64,000 nucleotides of DNA from Cinnamomum chago (GCA_038049695.1 CP142457.1:28853001-28917000); one strand, 5' to 3'. Positions 23,666 through 34,572 are shown, counted from the stretch's first letter. Made by a program: numbers and translations. The notes: a model not told the origin generated them from the sequence alone.

Positions 23666-25432
23666 TGAAAGTCCTTGGATCCTCACCCTAGAGGGGGGGG
23701 GGGTGAATAGGGTGTGCTACAATTGTGACCAATTTAAACCAATTTTAATTCTTAAACTAAACTAGTCACATGTGATGATAAATCAATCAATATGCGGAAG
23801 CTAAAACAAAAACAATCACCACAAAGCAATCACCACAACACAATATTTATAGTGGTTCGGCCAACGTGCCTACATCCACTACCGGCTTGTGCATCCAACA
23901 CCCCACCGGATTTCCACTATTTATGCTTTTTACTAGGCTAAGCAATAACCCTTACAATGTTGCTTTTCAAGGCTAAACAACAACCTCTCAATGTACTTTT
24001 ATAGGCTAAGCAATAACCTTTACAAAATGCTTTTCAAAGGCTAAGCAATAACCTTACAAGATGCTTTTCAAAGGCTAAGCAATAACCTTTACAAATATAG
24101 ATTTCTCTAAGCAAGTGTCTTTCCAAAAGATCACTCTAAGAGATTACAATTTAAGCTCAAATAAATTGCCTCTTGAATAGGCTAATATGAAAGTTTAAAA
24201 CAACTCACACAAACACTCTATGAATGCAAAAGTGTATGCTCATGATGTGTGTGTGTGATGACTTCAATCAAGTTTAAAAAGAAAGCTTAATCAAATATAT
24301 GCTTAAAGCATTTGAAAGTTTAAGACACACAAAAGTTTTGATTGAAGTTTGATGCAAATCACATGAATAATAAACAACTTGTTAATGACATGAAATTCAA
24401 AGAATCACAAGTTGTATGAAAAATAAAGTTTAAGAAAACATGTGATTTGATAAGAGTGATTGCAAACTAATCTAATTTACCAAGAAAGATATTGAGCTTG
24501 CAAATCAACTCTTTAAGGACTTGAAATCATGCATAAATGAAAATACAAAGGATTTGAACATGCATGAATTTCAATTGAATGGAAATCAAAATAACTTAGA
24601 AGATGTACCTTTTAAAAACTCATGAGTTTGATTTCCAAATAGCCCTCTAGCCTTTCCAACTTCTTCCCCTTTCTTTGGCTCCAAAATGCTCTCAAAAGTT
24701 CATGTATCAAGCCTTGAAAAAGGTTGGAAATGAATGGACTTTATAGCCAAAAAGTTGCCAACGGCTAGTTCTCGGTCGACCGGCAAACAGGTCTCGGTCG
24801 ACCGAGAAAGCACAACGGTCAAATTTCTGACCGTTGGAGCTACAGAACAGGTTCTGGAAAAAATGACTTCCAGTTGTCTCGGTCGACCGAGACCTGTGTC
24901 TCGGTCGACCGGCGACACTGCCGGGACTCCCCATTTTTGCAAAAAGTGCAACTTTTGCATATTTGAAGGTTTTTCTTTGGGGGATCTTTGGGCCACTAAA
25001 TCAAGCTTAAATAACATGTTTTAAGACATACTATGATGTTTAAAAACATGAAAAAACACAAAGCCTAAAAAGATTTGAATGTTTAAACCCAAATGCTAGC
25101 TTGATTTGAAAAACTCCTTTTTCCAAAAACAATGCATACAAAAGTGATTCTTAAAGAGATGAATGTATGCAAAGCTTAAACCTAAATTCACAAGATGATT
25201 TTCCAAATATAATGCACAAGGAATTAGGTTTTCAAAAGAGTTTGGGTTCTAAACTCAATGCATCTAAGTTTATGACCAAAACATGCATAAACTAAAAACT
25301 TTTCCAAATCTAAAAACCAATGCATGTATACAACTAGATTTCAAGAAATTTTAAATCAATTCATGAGTGTGAATTCAAATGATGCCAATATGCAAATGCA
25401 TCCATCAAATTGCAAATACAAAATTCCTAACA
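23666..25432 (-). repeat. 3' LTR of the Sirevirus-like element
   Basis: On the plus strand it starts tgaaagtccttgg and ends aaattcctaaca. It contains four gtcgac palindromes (24771-24783, 24794-24805, 24879-24890, 24901-24912), the inverted repeat caacggtca / tgaccgttg (24813-24836), a minus-strand TATA box (tataaag at 24739-24745) and five short tandem aggctaagcaataacc repeats (23935-24095). Confidence 0.95.
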
Positions 25433-25445
25433 ATCTCCCCCTTTG
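25433..25445 (-). other. Polypurine tract adjoining the 3' LTR
   Basis: The minus strand reads caaagggggagat directly before the LTR start tgttagg. It is the primer for plus-strand synthesis. Confidence 0.9.
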
Positions 25446-25836
25446 CAATTTGATGGCAACTTACCTATCATTGAAATTACACACTTAGTCTTTAGCTCCC
25501 CCTAAGCTTGACAAGTCTTGAAATCTTCTTGGATGCTTCTTCTCTTAGCTTGGGCTCTTGGGCTTCAATCTTCAATCTTCTTGATGCTTGGAGCTTGATC
25601 ATTCTTCAAGCTATCTCTTCTTCTTTCCTCTCTTTATCCAAGCATCTCCTTTAGCTCCAAGCTTTCTTTCTTCTATTTGCTCTCCCCCTTTGACCATGCT
25701 TCTTTCTCCTCTTGAGAACTTGAAAGCTTTCTCCCCCTTTGATGGATAGGAGATCTTCGAGTACTTGAACTCTCGAACTCTCTCCCCCTTTGATGAGTAG
25801 GAGATCTTTGAGTACTTAAACTCTCTCCCCCTTTGA
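25434..25836 (-). repeat. Multiplied polypurine tracts
   Basis: The plus-strand word tctccccctttg occurs at 25434, 25680, 25729, 25781 and 25824 (positions within a base or two), with variants near 25494 (gctccccctaag) and 26020 (actccccctcaa). Between two of them a unit of about 50 bp containing aggagatctt and gagtactt is duplicated. Multiplied tracts before the 3' LTR are, from memory, a reported trait of Sireviruses. Confidence 0.8.
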
Positions 25837-26039
25837 CATTAAATTGCAAAGGAACCTACACACATGAAATAAGGAAAATACCTTTAGTAGCACCTGTTAA
25901 CAAATGAAATCGAAAATGAAATACATAACAGGCTATCATGTATGAAAGTTATCTCTAAGGGCTCAAAGGCAATCCAAGGGTGAATTTGATCAAAACTAAT
26001 ACTTCCTATGAAGGTTTACACTCCCCCTCAATCCATTCT

Positions 26040-27800
26040 CTTCTTTTGTCAAACTTTGACAAGATATAACTATTAAATACAAGAAGTAGATGGTTTAACC
26101 AAGTGAGGGTCAACTTCAAGGAAAGGATTAGATTCATTTAACTATAAAGCTCATATGATCAAATTACCAAAAGAGAGCAAGGTCAAATGAGAGAAGCAAT
26201 CATGGATATCAATTGAAACAAACATATCAATTGAGATTAAAGGATATGACTATTAACATAATCACTCTAAAATGGATTCAAGAATGTTACTTATTAGGAA
26301 AAATCCAAATTAGAGCTATCCATGATATGGGGTTTACTCAAACATAGCATCAATCAATATTACTTATGAAAATCATATGCTATGTAAGTTTTGAACTCAT
26401 TTCATTCAATCAATAAATATGACTATTAAAGTGCATGAAAGAGTGAAATGAAATTCAATCATGAAGCCAACCTCAAATAATAACCAACCAATATTATTAA
26501 CACATAAACATGGTGGTCATGAGATTTACCTATGAGAGCAAAAAGAGGTGGCAAACATGAGCATTATGATGCTAATGGTGTGTGACGTGGAACAATTATA
26601 TAACTATGAAGATTAGTCCAAAGCACACAAGGTCTATCACATACACAAGATAAGATATCAATTGGATATGAAATCAATGGAACATTATACCAAATGAAAC
26701 CAATTGAATATGATAACATGAGTAAAAGCAAGGATGTGATACACTTCCATCAAGCATCATAAATGCAGATTCATCACTTTTAATGATATTCCTAAAGAGC
26801 ATAGTGATGAACAAGGCAAATTGCAATGCAAAAGGATAAAGCTTTGTAATGCATGCAATTTCCAAAGTGTCTAGATCATATGAATTCAACACTAAGAAAT
26901 CCATCAAACAAGAGACATAACTATGAAATACAAGTAATGGATTTCAAAAAGGTTCATATGATCAAGAACACTAATATGAGGTTGAAACATGTATAAGGAT
27001 GATATCAAGAGAATACACATGAATCAACATCATAACCATCCATAAAGATATGACTATAAGGCATAGAGGATGGATTTGGGTTCTAGTATGGTTTCTACAA
27101 ATGAAACTAAGATCACAACCATACATGGAACCAAAAGTCATTTGCATATAAAAAGAATGTAAATAAACAAGCAAGGATGCAAACAACATACATTTCCATT
27201 TCTAAGATAATGAAACCAAAGGAAAAGGAAATGAAAACATGGAATATGCTTAGAAGATTATAACTATTGATGTTAAAGAGCATTTCCATTCATACAATCT
27301 TCAAATCATTTTAATACACAAAATCCAACAATGAGCATAAAAAGAATGATTTTGAAGATCAATTATCAACAATGTATTTTAAAAGATATAACTTAATTGA
27401 AACACATACAAGTTGATTTTTCAAAACAATGTTCTCCATATAAAAGTATAACTTAGAAGTCCATGGAAAAACTTGAATTGAGTCAAATCATTTGTTCAAA
27501 AAGTCTTACAAATGATTCAACAACAATTGATCATGAATAAATCTAGCTATGAAAGCTTTTAATCATCACAATCAATTAATCATGTAAAGAAATGCAATGC
27601 AAGGCATATGAGTGCAAAAAGCAAATCAAACATGATGAAATTATAATCAAGAGATTTTGAAAACCATGAAGTGTAACTTAGAATGGTGTATGAAAACAAA
27701 ATCAATTGATCATAAATAAGCAATGCATCTTAAGAGATGTAACTAAGAGAGGACAAAATGCAAATGCAACATGACCAACAAAGAGATTTAACTTACAAAG
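26040..27800. repeat. Non-coding internal region with a recurrent atatgactattaa motif
   Basis: Variants of gatataactattaa or gatatgactat appear at about 26055, 26245, 26415, 26918, 27044 and 27258, and shortened forms (tataacttag, tgtaacttag) continue to 27790. Spacing is irregular, 50 to 300 bp. The small open frames here have no recognisable product. Confidence 0.6.
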
Positions 27801-27829
27801 AATAGGTTGGTCAAAGAAGGTCCAAGACC

Positions 27830-29230
27830 CTAAGGTTTGTCTAAGTAGATGACTTTAGGAATCCACCTAAGGTCTTGGGAGGGTTGAACTTTGAGGTCTA
27901 TTTTGGAATTCTCACCAACTATAGGAGATTTAACTTGATAAATTTTCAATTTGAACTTATCACCATGATATTTAGATTTTACTAAATTTGGCTTAGAATG
28001 GTGATTAGTCTTTTGATGTTGGTGAGTTTTCTTCTTAGGGGATTGTTTCACTTTTCTTTTCTTCCTATTTTCTCCCTTTACTTGACTTTTGAATTTTGAA
28101 TTTAACTTAGCAACTTTCTTCAAAAGTTCTTTCATGGATTCATATGAGGGAGATAGATTAAGAAGCTTTTTGTTAATAGATTCTTTTAAACTTGGTTTAA
28201 CTTGTTTAACCTTTTTAGAATCTATCTTTGGAGACTCCATTTTAAAAGATTTAACTTGTTTAGTCTTTTTGGAGTCTTCTTTGTTTTTAAGTGTCTTACC
28301 CTTCATAGGTTTTGATTCTCCATTCTTTAGTTCAAAGATGGGCTTAGACACATAGCTTCTTTTTCTTAGTTTGCACTCAAATTTTAGATGTCCTTCTTTA
28401 CCACAATAATGACATTTAATTTTGGACATTTGAGAGAGAGTGCTAGAGAATGAGGACTCACCTTTCACAAAAGTGTTGGTGAATTTAGGGTCATGAGACA
28501 TATTTCTATCAAATCCAATACCCGTCCTATCTCCATGAGGTTTACCCAATTTAAATAATTTTTCAAGTCTTTCTTCACTTTGGGTAAACTTGCACTCATA
28601 CTTTGTTTTATATCCTTCAAGTTGAGTGACTTTGGTTATAAGGATTGAATTTTCATGTTTGACTTTTGAAAGTTCATTTTCAATTTCCTTATATTTGCTT
28701 AGCTCTTCATTGGCAAGTTTTAATTCAAGCTTTAGTTCATTAACAACATTAGATCCAAGCTCTTGGGTTTTTAACTTACTTTTAATCAACTTGGCTTCTA
28801 AATTGTTAAAGTCTTTGTCTTGCCTTTTTATTTGATCTCTTAGAATTAAATTTTCCTCATTGACATTATCATAATACATCTTTAATTCTTTTAGTTCATC
28901 TTGAATGTTAGATAGATTATTTAAAGAGATCATGAACTTAGATTCTACACAATTTATAAATTCATCTTTTTCTCTAAGTTCATTTTTAGAAGAGTCTAAT
29001 TCTTGGTTTAGCCTTATAGATTCTTCTTTTAATCTTTTATTTTTCTTGGAAACCTCTAAGGACCATGTGTACAATTCCTCATAGGCTTCAAGTTCATCAT
29101 ATTCTTCTTCTTTTAATTCAAGTTGAGATTCCTTAATTTTAATGTTTGAATCTCCATAAGATGGAAGAATGAGGGGTCTAGAAGAATCTACAAAGTCTAG
29201 CATAGTGGAGTCCATTTCAATGATTTTCAA
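27830..29230 (-). CDS. Gag-like coiled-coil protein with CCHC knuckle (466 aa)
   Basis: It probably acts as the RNA-binding structural protein of the element. The frame starts about 100 bp after the primer binding site and is uninterrupted. Residues 35-225 are highly charged with heptad-like Leu/Ile spacing and read as a long coiled coil. Residues 273-286 form a CX2CX4HX4C zinc knuckle (CHYCGKEGHLKFEC). The tail, from about 290, is very Lys-rich and basic. The usual copia gag capsid domain (UBN2/DUF4219 type) before the coiled coil is missing, so this is either a shortened gag or a dedicated accessory protein. The absence of stops suits the young age of the element. Function is inferred from domain layout only. 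Confidence 0.8.
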   Translation of the reverse strand: MKIIEMDSTMLDFVDSSRPLILPSYGDSNIKIKESQLELKEEEYDELEAYEELYTWSLEVSKKNKRLKEESIRLNQELDSSKNELREKDEFINCVESKFMISLNNLSNIQDELKELKMYYDNVNEENLILRDQIKRQDKDFNNLEAKLIKSKLKTQELGSNVVNELKLELKLANEELSKYKEIENELSKVKHENSILITKVTQLEGYKTKYECKFTQSEERLEKLFKLGKPHGDRTGIGFDRNMSHDPKFTNTFVKGESSFSSTLSQMSKIKCHYCGKEGHLKFECKLRKRSYVSKPIFELKNGESKPMKGKTLKNKEDSKKTKQVKSFKMESPKIDSKKVKQVKPSLKESINKKLLNLSPSYESMKELLKKVAKLNSKFKSQVKGENRKKRKVKQSPKKKTHQHQKTNHHSKPNLVKSKYHGDKFKLKIYQVKSPIVGENSKIDLKVQPSQDLRWIPKVIYLDKP

Positions 29231-29317
29231 ATAAGCACTACTCTAGGGTTTTAACTCTAGGTTTTTACACCTAATCAAGAGTTCCAAACACTTGATCCTA
29301 AGGGATTAGAGCACTTG

Positions 29318-29329
29318 GCTCTGATACCA
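29318..29329 (-). other. Primer binding site of the Sirevirus-like element
   Basis: On the minus strand tggtatcagagc, a perfect match to the initiator Met tRNA complement, lies two bases from the LTR end. Confidence 0.92.
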
Positions 29330-29331
29330 AT

Positions 29332-31096
29332 TGAAAGTCCTTGGATCCTCACCCTAGAGGGGGGGGGTGAATAGGGTGTGCTACAATTGTGACCAATTTA
29401 AACCAATTTTAATTCTTAAACTAAACTAGTCACATGTGATGATAAATCAATCAATATGCGGAAGCTAAAACAAAAACAATCACCACAAAGCAATCACCAC
29501 AACACAATATTTATAGTGGTTCGGCCAACGTGCCTACATCCACTACCGGCTTGTGCATCCAACACCCCACCGGATTTCCACTATTTATGCTTTTTACTAG
29601 GCTAAGCAATAACCCTTACAATGTTGCTTTTCAAGGCTAAACAACAACCTCTCAATGTGCTTTTATAGGCTAAGCAATAACCTTTACAAAATGCTTTTCA
29701 AAGGCTAAGCAATAACCTTACAAGATGCTTTTCAAAGGCTAAGCAATAACCTTTACAAATATAGATTTCTCTAAGCAAGTGTCTTTCCAAAAGATCACTC
29801 TAAGAGATTACAATTTAAGCTCAAATAAATTGCCTCTTGAATAGGCTAATATGAAAGTTTAAAACAACTCACACAAACACTCTATGAATGCAAAAGTGTA
29901 TGCTCATGATGTGTGTGTGTGATGACTTCAATCAAGTTTAAAAAGAAAGCTTAATCAAATATATGCTTAAAGCATTTGAAAGTTTAAGACACACAAAAGT
30001 TTTGATTGAAGTTTGATGCAAATCACATGAATAATAAACAACTTGTTAATGACATGAAATTCAAAGAATCACAAGTTGTATGAAAAATAAAGTTTAAGAA
30101 AACATGTGATTTGATAAGAGTGATTGCAAACTAATCTAATTTACCAAGAAAGATATTGAGCTTGCAAATCAACTCTTTAAGGACTTGAAATCATGCATAA
30201 ATGAAAATACAAAGGATTTGAACATGCATGAATTTCAATTGAATGGAAATCAAAATAACTTAGAAGATGTACCTTTTAAAAACTCATGAGTTTGATTTCC
30301 AAATAGCCCTCTAGCCTTTCCAACTTCTTCCCCTTTCTTTGGCTCCAAAATGCTCTCAAAAGTTCATGTATCAAGCCTTGAAAAAGGTTGGAAATGAATG
30401 GACTTTATAGCCAAAAAGTTGCCAACGGCTAGTTCTCGGTCGACCGGCAAACAGGTCTCGGTCGACCGAGAAAGCACAACGGTCAAATTTCTGACCGTTG
30501 GAGCTACAGAACAGGTTCTGGAAAAAATGACTTCCAGTTGTCTCGGTCGACCGAGACCTGTGTCTCGGTCGACCGGCGACACTGCCGGGACTCCCCATTT
30601 TTGCAAAAAGTGCAACTTTTGCATATTTGAAGGTTTTTCTTTGGGGGATCTTTGGGCCACTAAATCAAGCTTAAATAACATGTTTTAAGACATACTAAGA
30701 TGTTTAAAAACATGAAAAAACACAAAGCCTAAAAAGATTTGAATGTTTAAAACCAAATGCTAGCTTGATTTGAAAAACTCCTTTTTCCAAAAACAATGCA
30801 TACAAAAGTGATTCTTAAAGAGATGAATGTATGCAAAGCTTAAACCTAAATTCACAAGATGATTTTCCAAATATAATGCACAAGGAATTAGGTTTTCAAA
30901 AGAGTTTGGGTTCTAAACTCAATGCATCTAAGTTTATGACCAAAACATGCATAAACTAAAAACTTTTCCAAATCTAAAAACCAATGCATGTATACAACTA
31001 GATTTCAAGAAATTTTAAATCAATTCATGAGTGTGAATTCAAATGATGCCAATATGCAAATGCATCCATCAAATTGCAAATACAAAATTCCTAACA
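29332..31096 (-). repeat. 5' LTR of the Sirevirus-like element
   Basis: It matches 23666-25432 almost base for base. Differences seen by eye are a shorter G run near 29360, t to g or a to g changes near 29659 and 30698, and one base near 30750. It carries the same promoter palindromes (30435-30576). Confidence 0.95.
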
Positions 31097-31749
31097 GTTT
31101 GGAGGTTTATCAAGGGACTGCGAGCAGATATCAAGATGCAAGTACAGCGTAGTAAGCTGACTGATTATGATGATGTGGTCAAAGAAGCTTATTGGGAAAA
31201 GGAGTCTCTTAAGGATGTGATTGCCTTGGAGCAGCAGAGGATCTTAGCATTAATACCTCAACCTAAGGCACAGGGTTCTTCCTCCCAGTATTATCAGCAA
31301 CCAGCATCTAAGAGGCTTCGGGTTGAACCGGTGCTTCGCCAGTTACCTCAGCGGATCACTTGCACTTTCTGTGGGGGTAGCCATCATGTTCGTGATTGCA
31401 GGAAACAGACGGGTGCATGTGTCCATTGTGGGGACCCAGGGCATAAAGTTCTCAACTATCCAGGGAAGACAGGAGTGGCACCACCAGCATTCCCAGCTCC
31501 GGCCCCCAGGCCTCCACATCCTGCGCAGCCGTTGAGACAGGTGCCTCCTACTCAGGCCAGACCCCATCAGCAACAGATGATTGTCAGACCACCCCATCCA
31601 CCGCAGCAGCGTCCTCCGGTACCACAGCAGCGATTCCAGCAAAGACCTCCGGCACCACCTAGATTCTAGGCTCGTGGTCCTAGGCCACAGCAGCAATATC
31701 AGCAGCAACGTCCTTAGCTGGCAGGGAGAGCTTATGCTCTGACACATGA

Positions 31750-32065
31750 GGAGGCAGAGGCTGCAAGTAATGTCATAGAAGGTACACTTTCAGTTTGTGG
31801 ATTTGATGCTAAAGTTCTATTTGATCCTAGATCTACACACTCATTTGTTGCACCAGCTTTTGCACTTCACTTGGGGGAGGATAAGGAGACACTACCATAT
31901 GATTTGATAGTAGCTACCCATGTGGGAAGACATGTACCTTGTAATGTTATCTACCCTAGATGTAGTATTCAGATTGGAGAAGTTGTGATGACGGTCAGTT
32001 TGATTATTTTACCGATGTCAGAGTTTGACGTGATTCTTGGAATGGATTGGTTAGCAGTGAACTGA
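31750..32065 (+). pseudogene. Gypsy retropepsin domain, active site altered
   Basis: This stretch encodes the aspartic protease that would cut the polyprotein. The frame reads LFDPRSTHSFV where the family has DSGA or DTGA, so the catalytic triplet is changed (Asp kept, SGA replaced by PRS). The flap and the C-terminal FDVILGMDWL motif are preserved. A TGA at 32063, replacing a Trp codon in the conserved LGMDWL..NW stretch, separates it from the reverse transcriptase frame. Confidence 0.8.
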
Positions 32066-34386
32066 GTGGTGTTAAATTGTTTTAACAAGACCGTGAGGTT
32101 ACAGGATACAGATTGTAGTGTTGAGTTTGTGGGAGCTAAGAAGTCTACTTCCACTCGGTTGATTTCTGCATTGAAGGCAGAACGATTGATAAGGAGTGGT
32201 TGTGAAGGTTTTATCGCATTTATCGTGGAAGACAAGGAGTCTAAGACTGTTGAAGAGATTCCTGTGATGCGAGAATTCCCGGATTTATTTTCGGAGGAGA
32301 TTCCTGGTTTGTCACTTGTTCGTGAGTTGGACTTCACGATAGAATTGCAACCGGGTACAACACCTTTATCTAGGGCTCCGTATAGGATGGCTCCAGCAAA
32401 ATTGAAGGAGTTGAAGACTCAGATAGAAGATCTGTTGGATAAGGGTTTCATCAGGCTCAATGTTTCACCGTGGGGAGCTCCGGTGATATTTGTGAAGAAG
32501 AAGGATGGGACTATGAGAATGTGCATAGACTACCGACAGCTGAATCAGGTGATAGTTAAGAACAAGTATCCGTTACCTAGGATTGATGAGTTGTTTGATC
32601 AATTGCAGGGAGCCAAATTCTTTTCGAAGATAGATCTACGATCCGGATATCATCAATTGCGAGTCATAGAAGAGGATATTCCTAAGACTGCATTCCGGAC
32701 GAGATATGGCCACTTTGAGTTCCTAGTGATGCCTTTCGGGTTGACAAATGCACCCGCTGTCTTTATGGCATTGATGAATAAGGTGTTTGCTCCTTTCCTA
32801 GATCAGTTTGTAGTAGTCTTCATTGATGATATATTGGTGTACTCAAAATCTAAGGAGGAGCATGAGCATCAGTTGAGGACATCATTGCAGCTTTTGAGGG
32901 ATAACCAATTATATGCTAAACTGAACAAATGTGAATTTTGGTTGGAGCAAGTGGCATTTTTGGGTCATATTATCTCTAAAGATGGATTGACAGTGGACCC
33001 TAAGAAGGTAGCAGCGGTTGTTAATTGGGGTAGTCCACGAAATGTAGCGGAGATTCACAGTTTTCTGGGACTTGCGGGCTACTACAGAAGGTTCGTGAAA
33101 GGGTTTTCTACCATAGCATCTCCACTCACTAAGTTGACAAGAAAGGATATCCCATTTGTGTGGACAGAAGAATGTGAGAAGAGTTTTCAAGAGTTGAAGA
33201 CCAGGTTAACTACATCGCCCATACTTGCTTTACCCTCAGGCAATGGAGGATTTGTGGTTTATACAGATGCATCAGGGATTGGATTGGGTTGCGTTCTCAT
33301 GCAGAATGATAAAGTGATAGCATATGGGTCCAGGCAGTTGAAGGATCATGAGAAGAAGTATGCCACACATGATTTAGAACTGGCAGCAGTGGTGTTTGCA
33401 TTGAAATTGTTGAGGCATTATCTGTATGGAGAGAGATTTGAGGTGCACACAGATCACAAGAGTCTGCAATATCTGTTTACACAGGGCGATTTGAATAACA
33501 TGCAGCGGAGATGGATGGAGTACATAAAGGATTATGATTTTCTGATTAAGTACCATCCTGGTAAGGTGAATGTAGTAGCAGATGCTCTCAGTAGGAATGC
33601 AACTTTCAGTGGGTGTGTAATGCCAGAATGGATATGGATGGAGCAGTTCAGAGATATGGATGTGGAGGTATGGCCTGTTAACGAGAAAGTATTGGTTGCT
33701 ACTATGGGAGTTGGGGAACCAGAAATAGTTAACATGATTAAGGAAGCTCAGAAGGATGATCCTGAGTTGCAGAGAATTATTGACCACATTGATGATCATT
33801 CAGAGTTCAGATTGATTGAAGGAATCTTGTACTGTAGAGACAGGTTGTGTGTGCCAGATGTGCAAGACATCAAGTTAGAGCTGATGACAGATGCGCACCA
33901 CACCAGATATTCAGTTCACCCAGGGAGCCCCAAAATGTATCAGAATTTGAAGAATCACTATTGGTGGGTGAAAATGAAGAAAGAAATTGCAGAATTTGTC
34001 ACTAAGTGTATGACTTGTCAGCAGATTAAGGCAGAACACAAGAAGCCTCCTGGTTTGCTTCACCCGTTGGACATTCCGCAGTGGAAATGGGAGCACATCA
34101 CTATGGATTTTGTGTCAGGGTTGCCAAACACCAGGAAGGGCAATGATGCTATTTGGGTGATTGTGGATAGATTGACGAAGTCAACACATTTTCTGCCATT
34201 CAAGACTGGTCAGTTTATGAACAAGATGATTGTGTTGTACATGGACAATATAGTCAAGTTGCATGGAGTGCCTAAGTCCATAGTATCCGATCGAGACCCT
34301 AAGTTTGTCTCTCGATTTTGGTCTACTTTCCAATTATTTATGGGTACTCAGTTGAAGTTCAGCACAGCTTACCACCCTCAGACAGA
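32066..34386 (+). pseudogene. Gypsy reverse transcriptase, RNaseH and truncated integrase
   Basis: The open frame of more than 770 codons starts just after the stop at 32063. The RT domain has [10 protein letters not shown] and the active-site FIDD at frame residues 252-255. RNaseH shows YTDASG, the catalytic Glu in [16 protein letters not shown] and NVVADALSR. Integrase begins with the HHCC finger ([10 protein letters not shown], then CMTCQQIK) near 33890 and keeps two catalytic Asp residues, in TMDFVSGLP and VSDRDPKF. The frame breaks off right after STAYHPQTD, before the catalytic Glu and any chromodomain. The reading into 34453 is unrelated sequence. It is related to Tekay-type chromoviruses, and this copy cannot integrate by itself. 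Confidence 0.93.
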
Positions 34387-34572
34387 TGCCTATTGCCCAC
34401 CGCCCCACTATTTTACTCTTCTCCACAAGAATGAAACAATAAAGCGCGTGTGAAAGTCTTTTAACATTCTTGATCCTCAAGAAAAGAAAGTGCAAAACAA
34501 CTTCCATATCTCAGTTCCCGCCTCTATAAAACCGAACTCATTCTCTTCAATTTGCTCCCAAACCAAATAAGA
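34387..34572 (+). promoter_or_regulatory. Putative promoter and 5' leader of the AGO2-like pseudogene
   Basis: ctctataaaacc at 34522-34533 is a good TATA box, about 45 bp before the ATG at 34573, preceded by unrelated unique sequence. The gypsy element ends abruptly at 34386, so only about 135 bp of upstream DNA remains. Confidence 0.55.

Larger units (their letters stand above)
23666..31096 (-). mobile_element. Complete non-autonomous LTR retrotransposon, Sirevirus-like, gag-only
   Basis: A 7431-bp element on the minus strand is flanked by the perfect target duplication gtttg (23661-23665 and 31097-31101). It has two LTRs (1767 and 1765 bp), an initiator-Met primer binding site next to the right LTR, and a polypurine tract next to the left LTR. 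The internal 3.9 kb encodes one protein with coiled coil and a CCHC knuckle. No protease, integrase, RT or RNaseH is visible, so it must use enzymes from another element. By eye the LTRs differ at about three bases plus the length of a G run, indicating a very recent insertion. Confidence 0.93.
23028..31740 (+). pseudogene. Gypsy gag, broken by stops and by a nested retrotransposon
   Basis: The gag polyprotein would form the capsid of the retrotransposon particle. It begins at the ATG at 23028 (MAGRPTRSNN) and runs to 23665, where the Sirevirus-like element is inserted. Reading resumes in the same frame after the duplicated gtttg at 31097. The first part has the retrotransposon gag domain (FRGAAERWWKTV); the second has a CCHC knuckle, CTFCGGSHHVRDC, near 31362. 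A second knuckle, CVHCGDPGHKVLNYP, has its last Cys changed to Tyr. In-frame stops lie at 23388, 23598, 31667 and 31715. A proline/glutamine-rich tail follows. It cannot make a full-length product. Confidence 0.9.

Noticed and set aside
24771..24912. CRISPR-like array of spaced palindromes
   Set aside because: The repeats are short, unevenly spaced and shared between LTRs of a plant retrotransposon; there is no leader or cas gene.
24700..25017. Open frames repeated at 24700-25017 and 30364-30681
   Set aside because: They lie in the two LTR copies and consist of the palindrome array. The identical peptides reflect LTR identity, not a gene.
33374..33799. 141-codon minus-strand frame opposite the gypsy RNaseH
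   Set aside because: It is antisense to a clear RNaseH coding region and has no family match.
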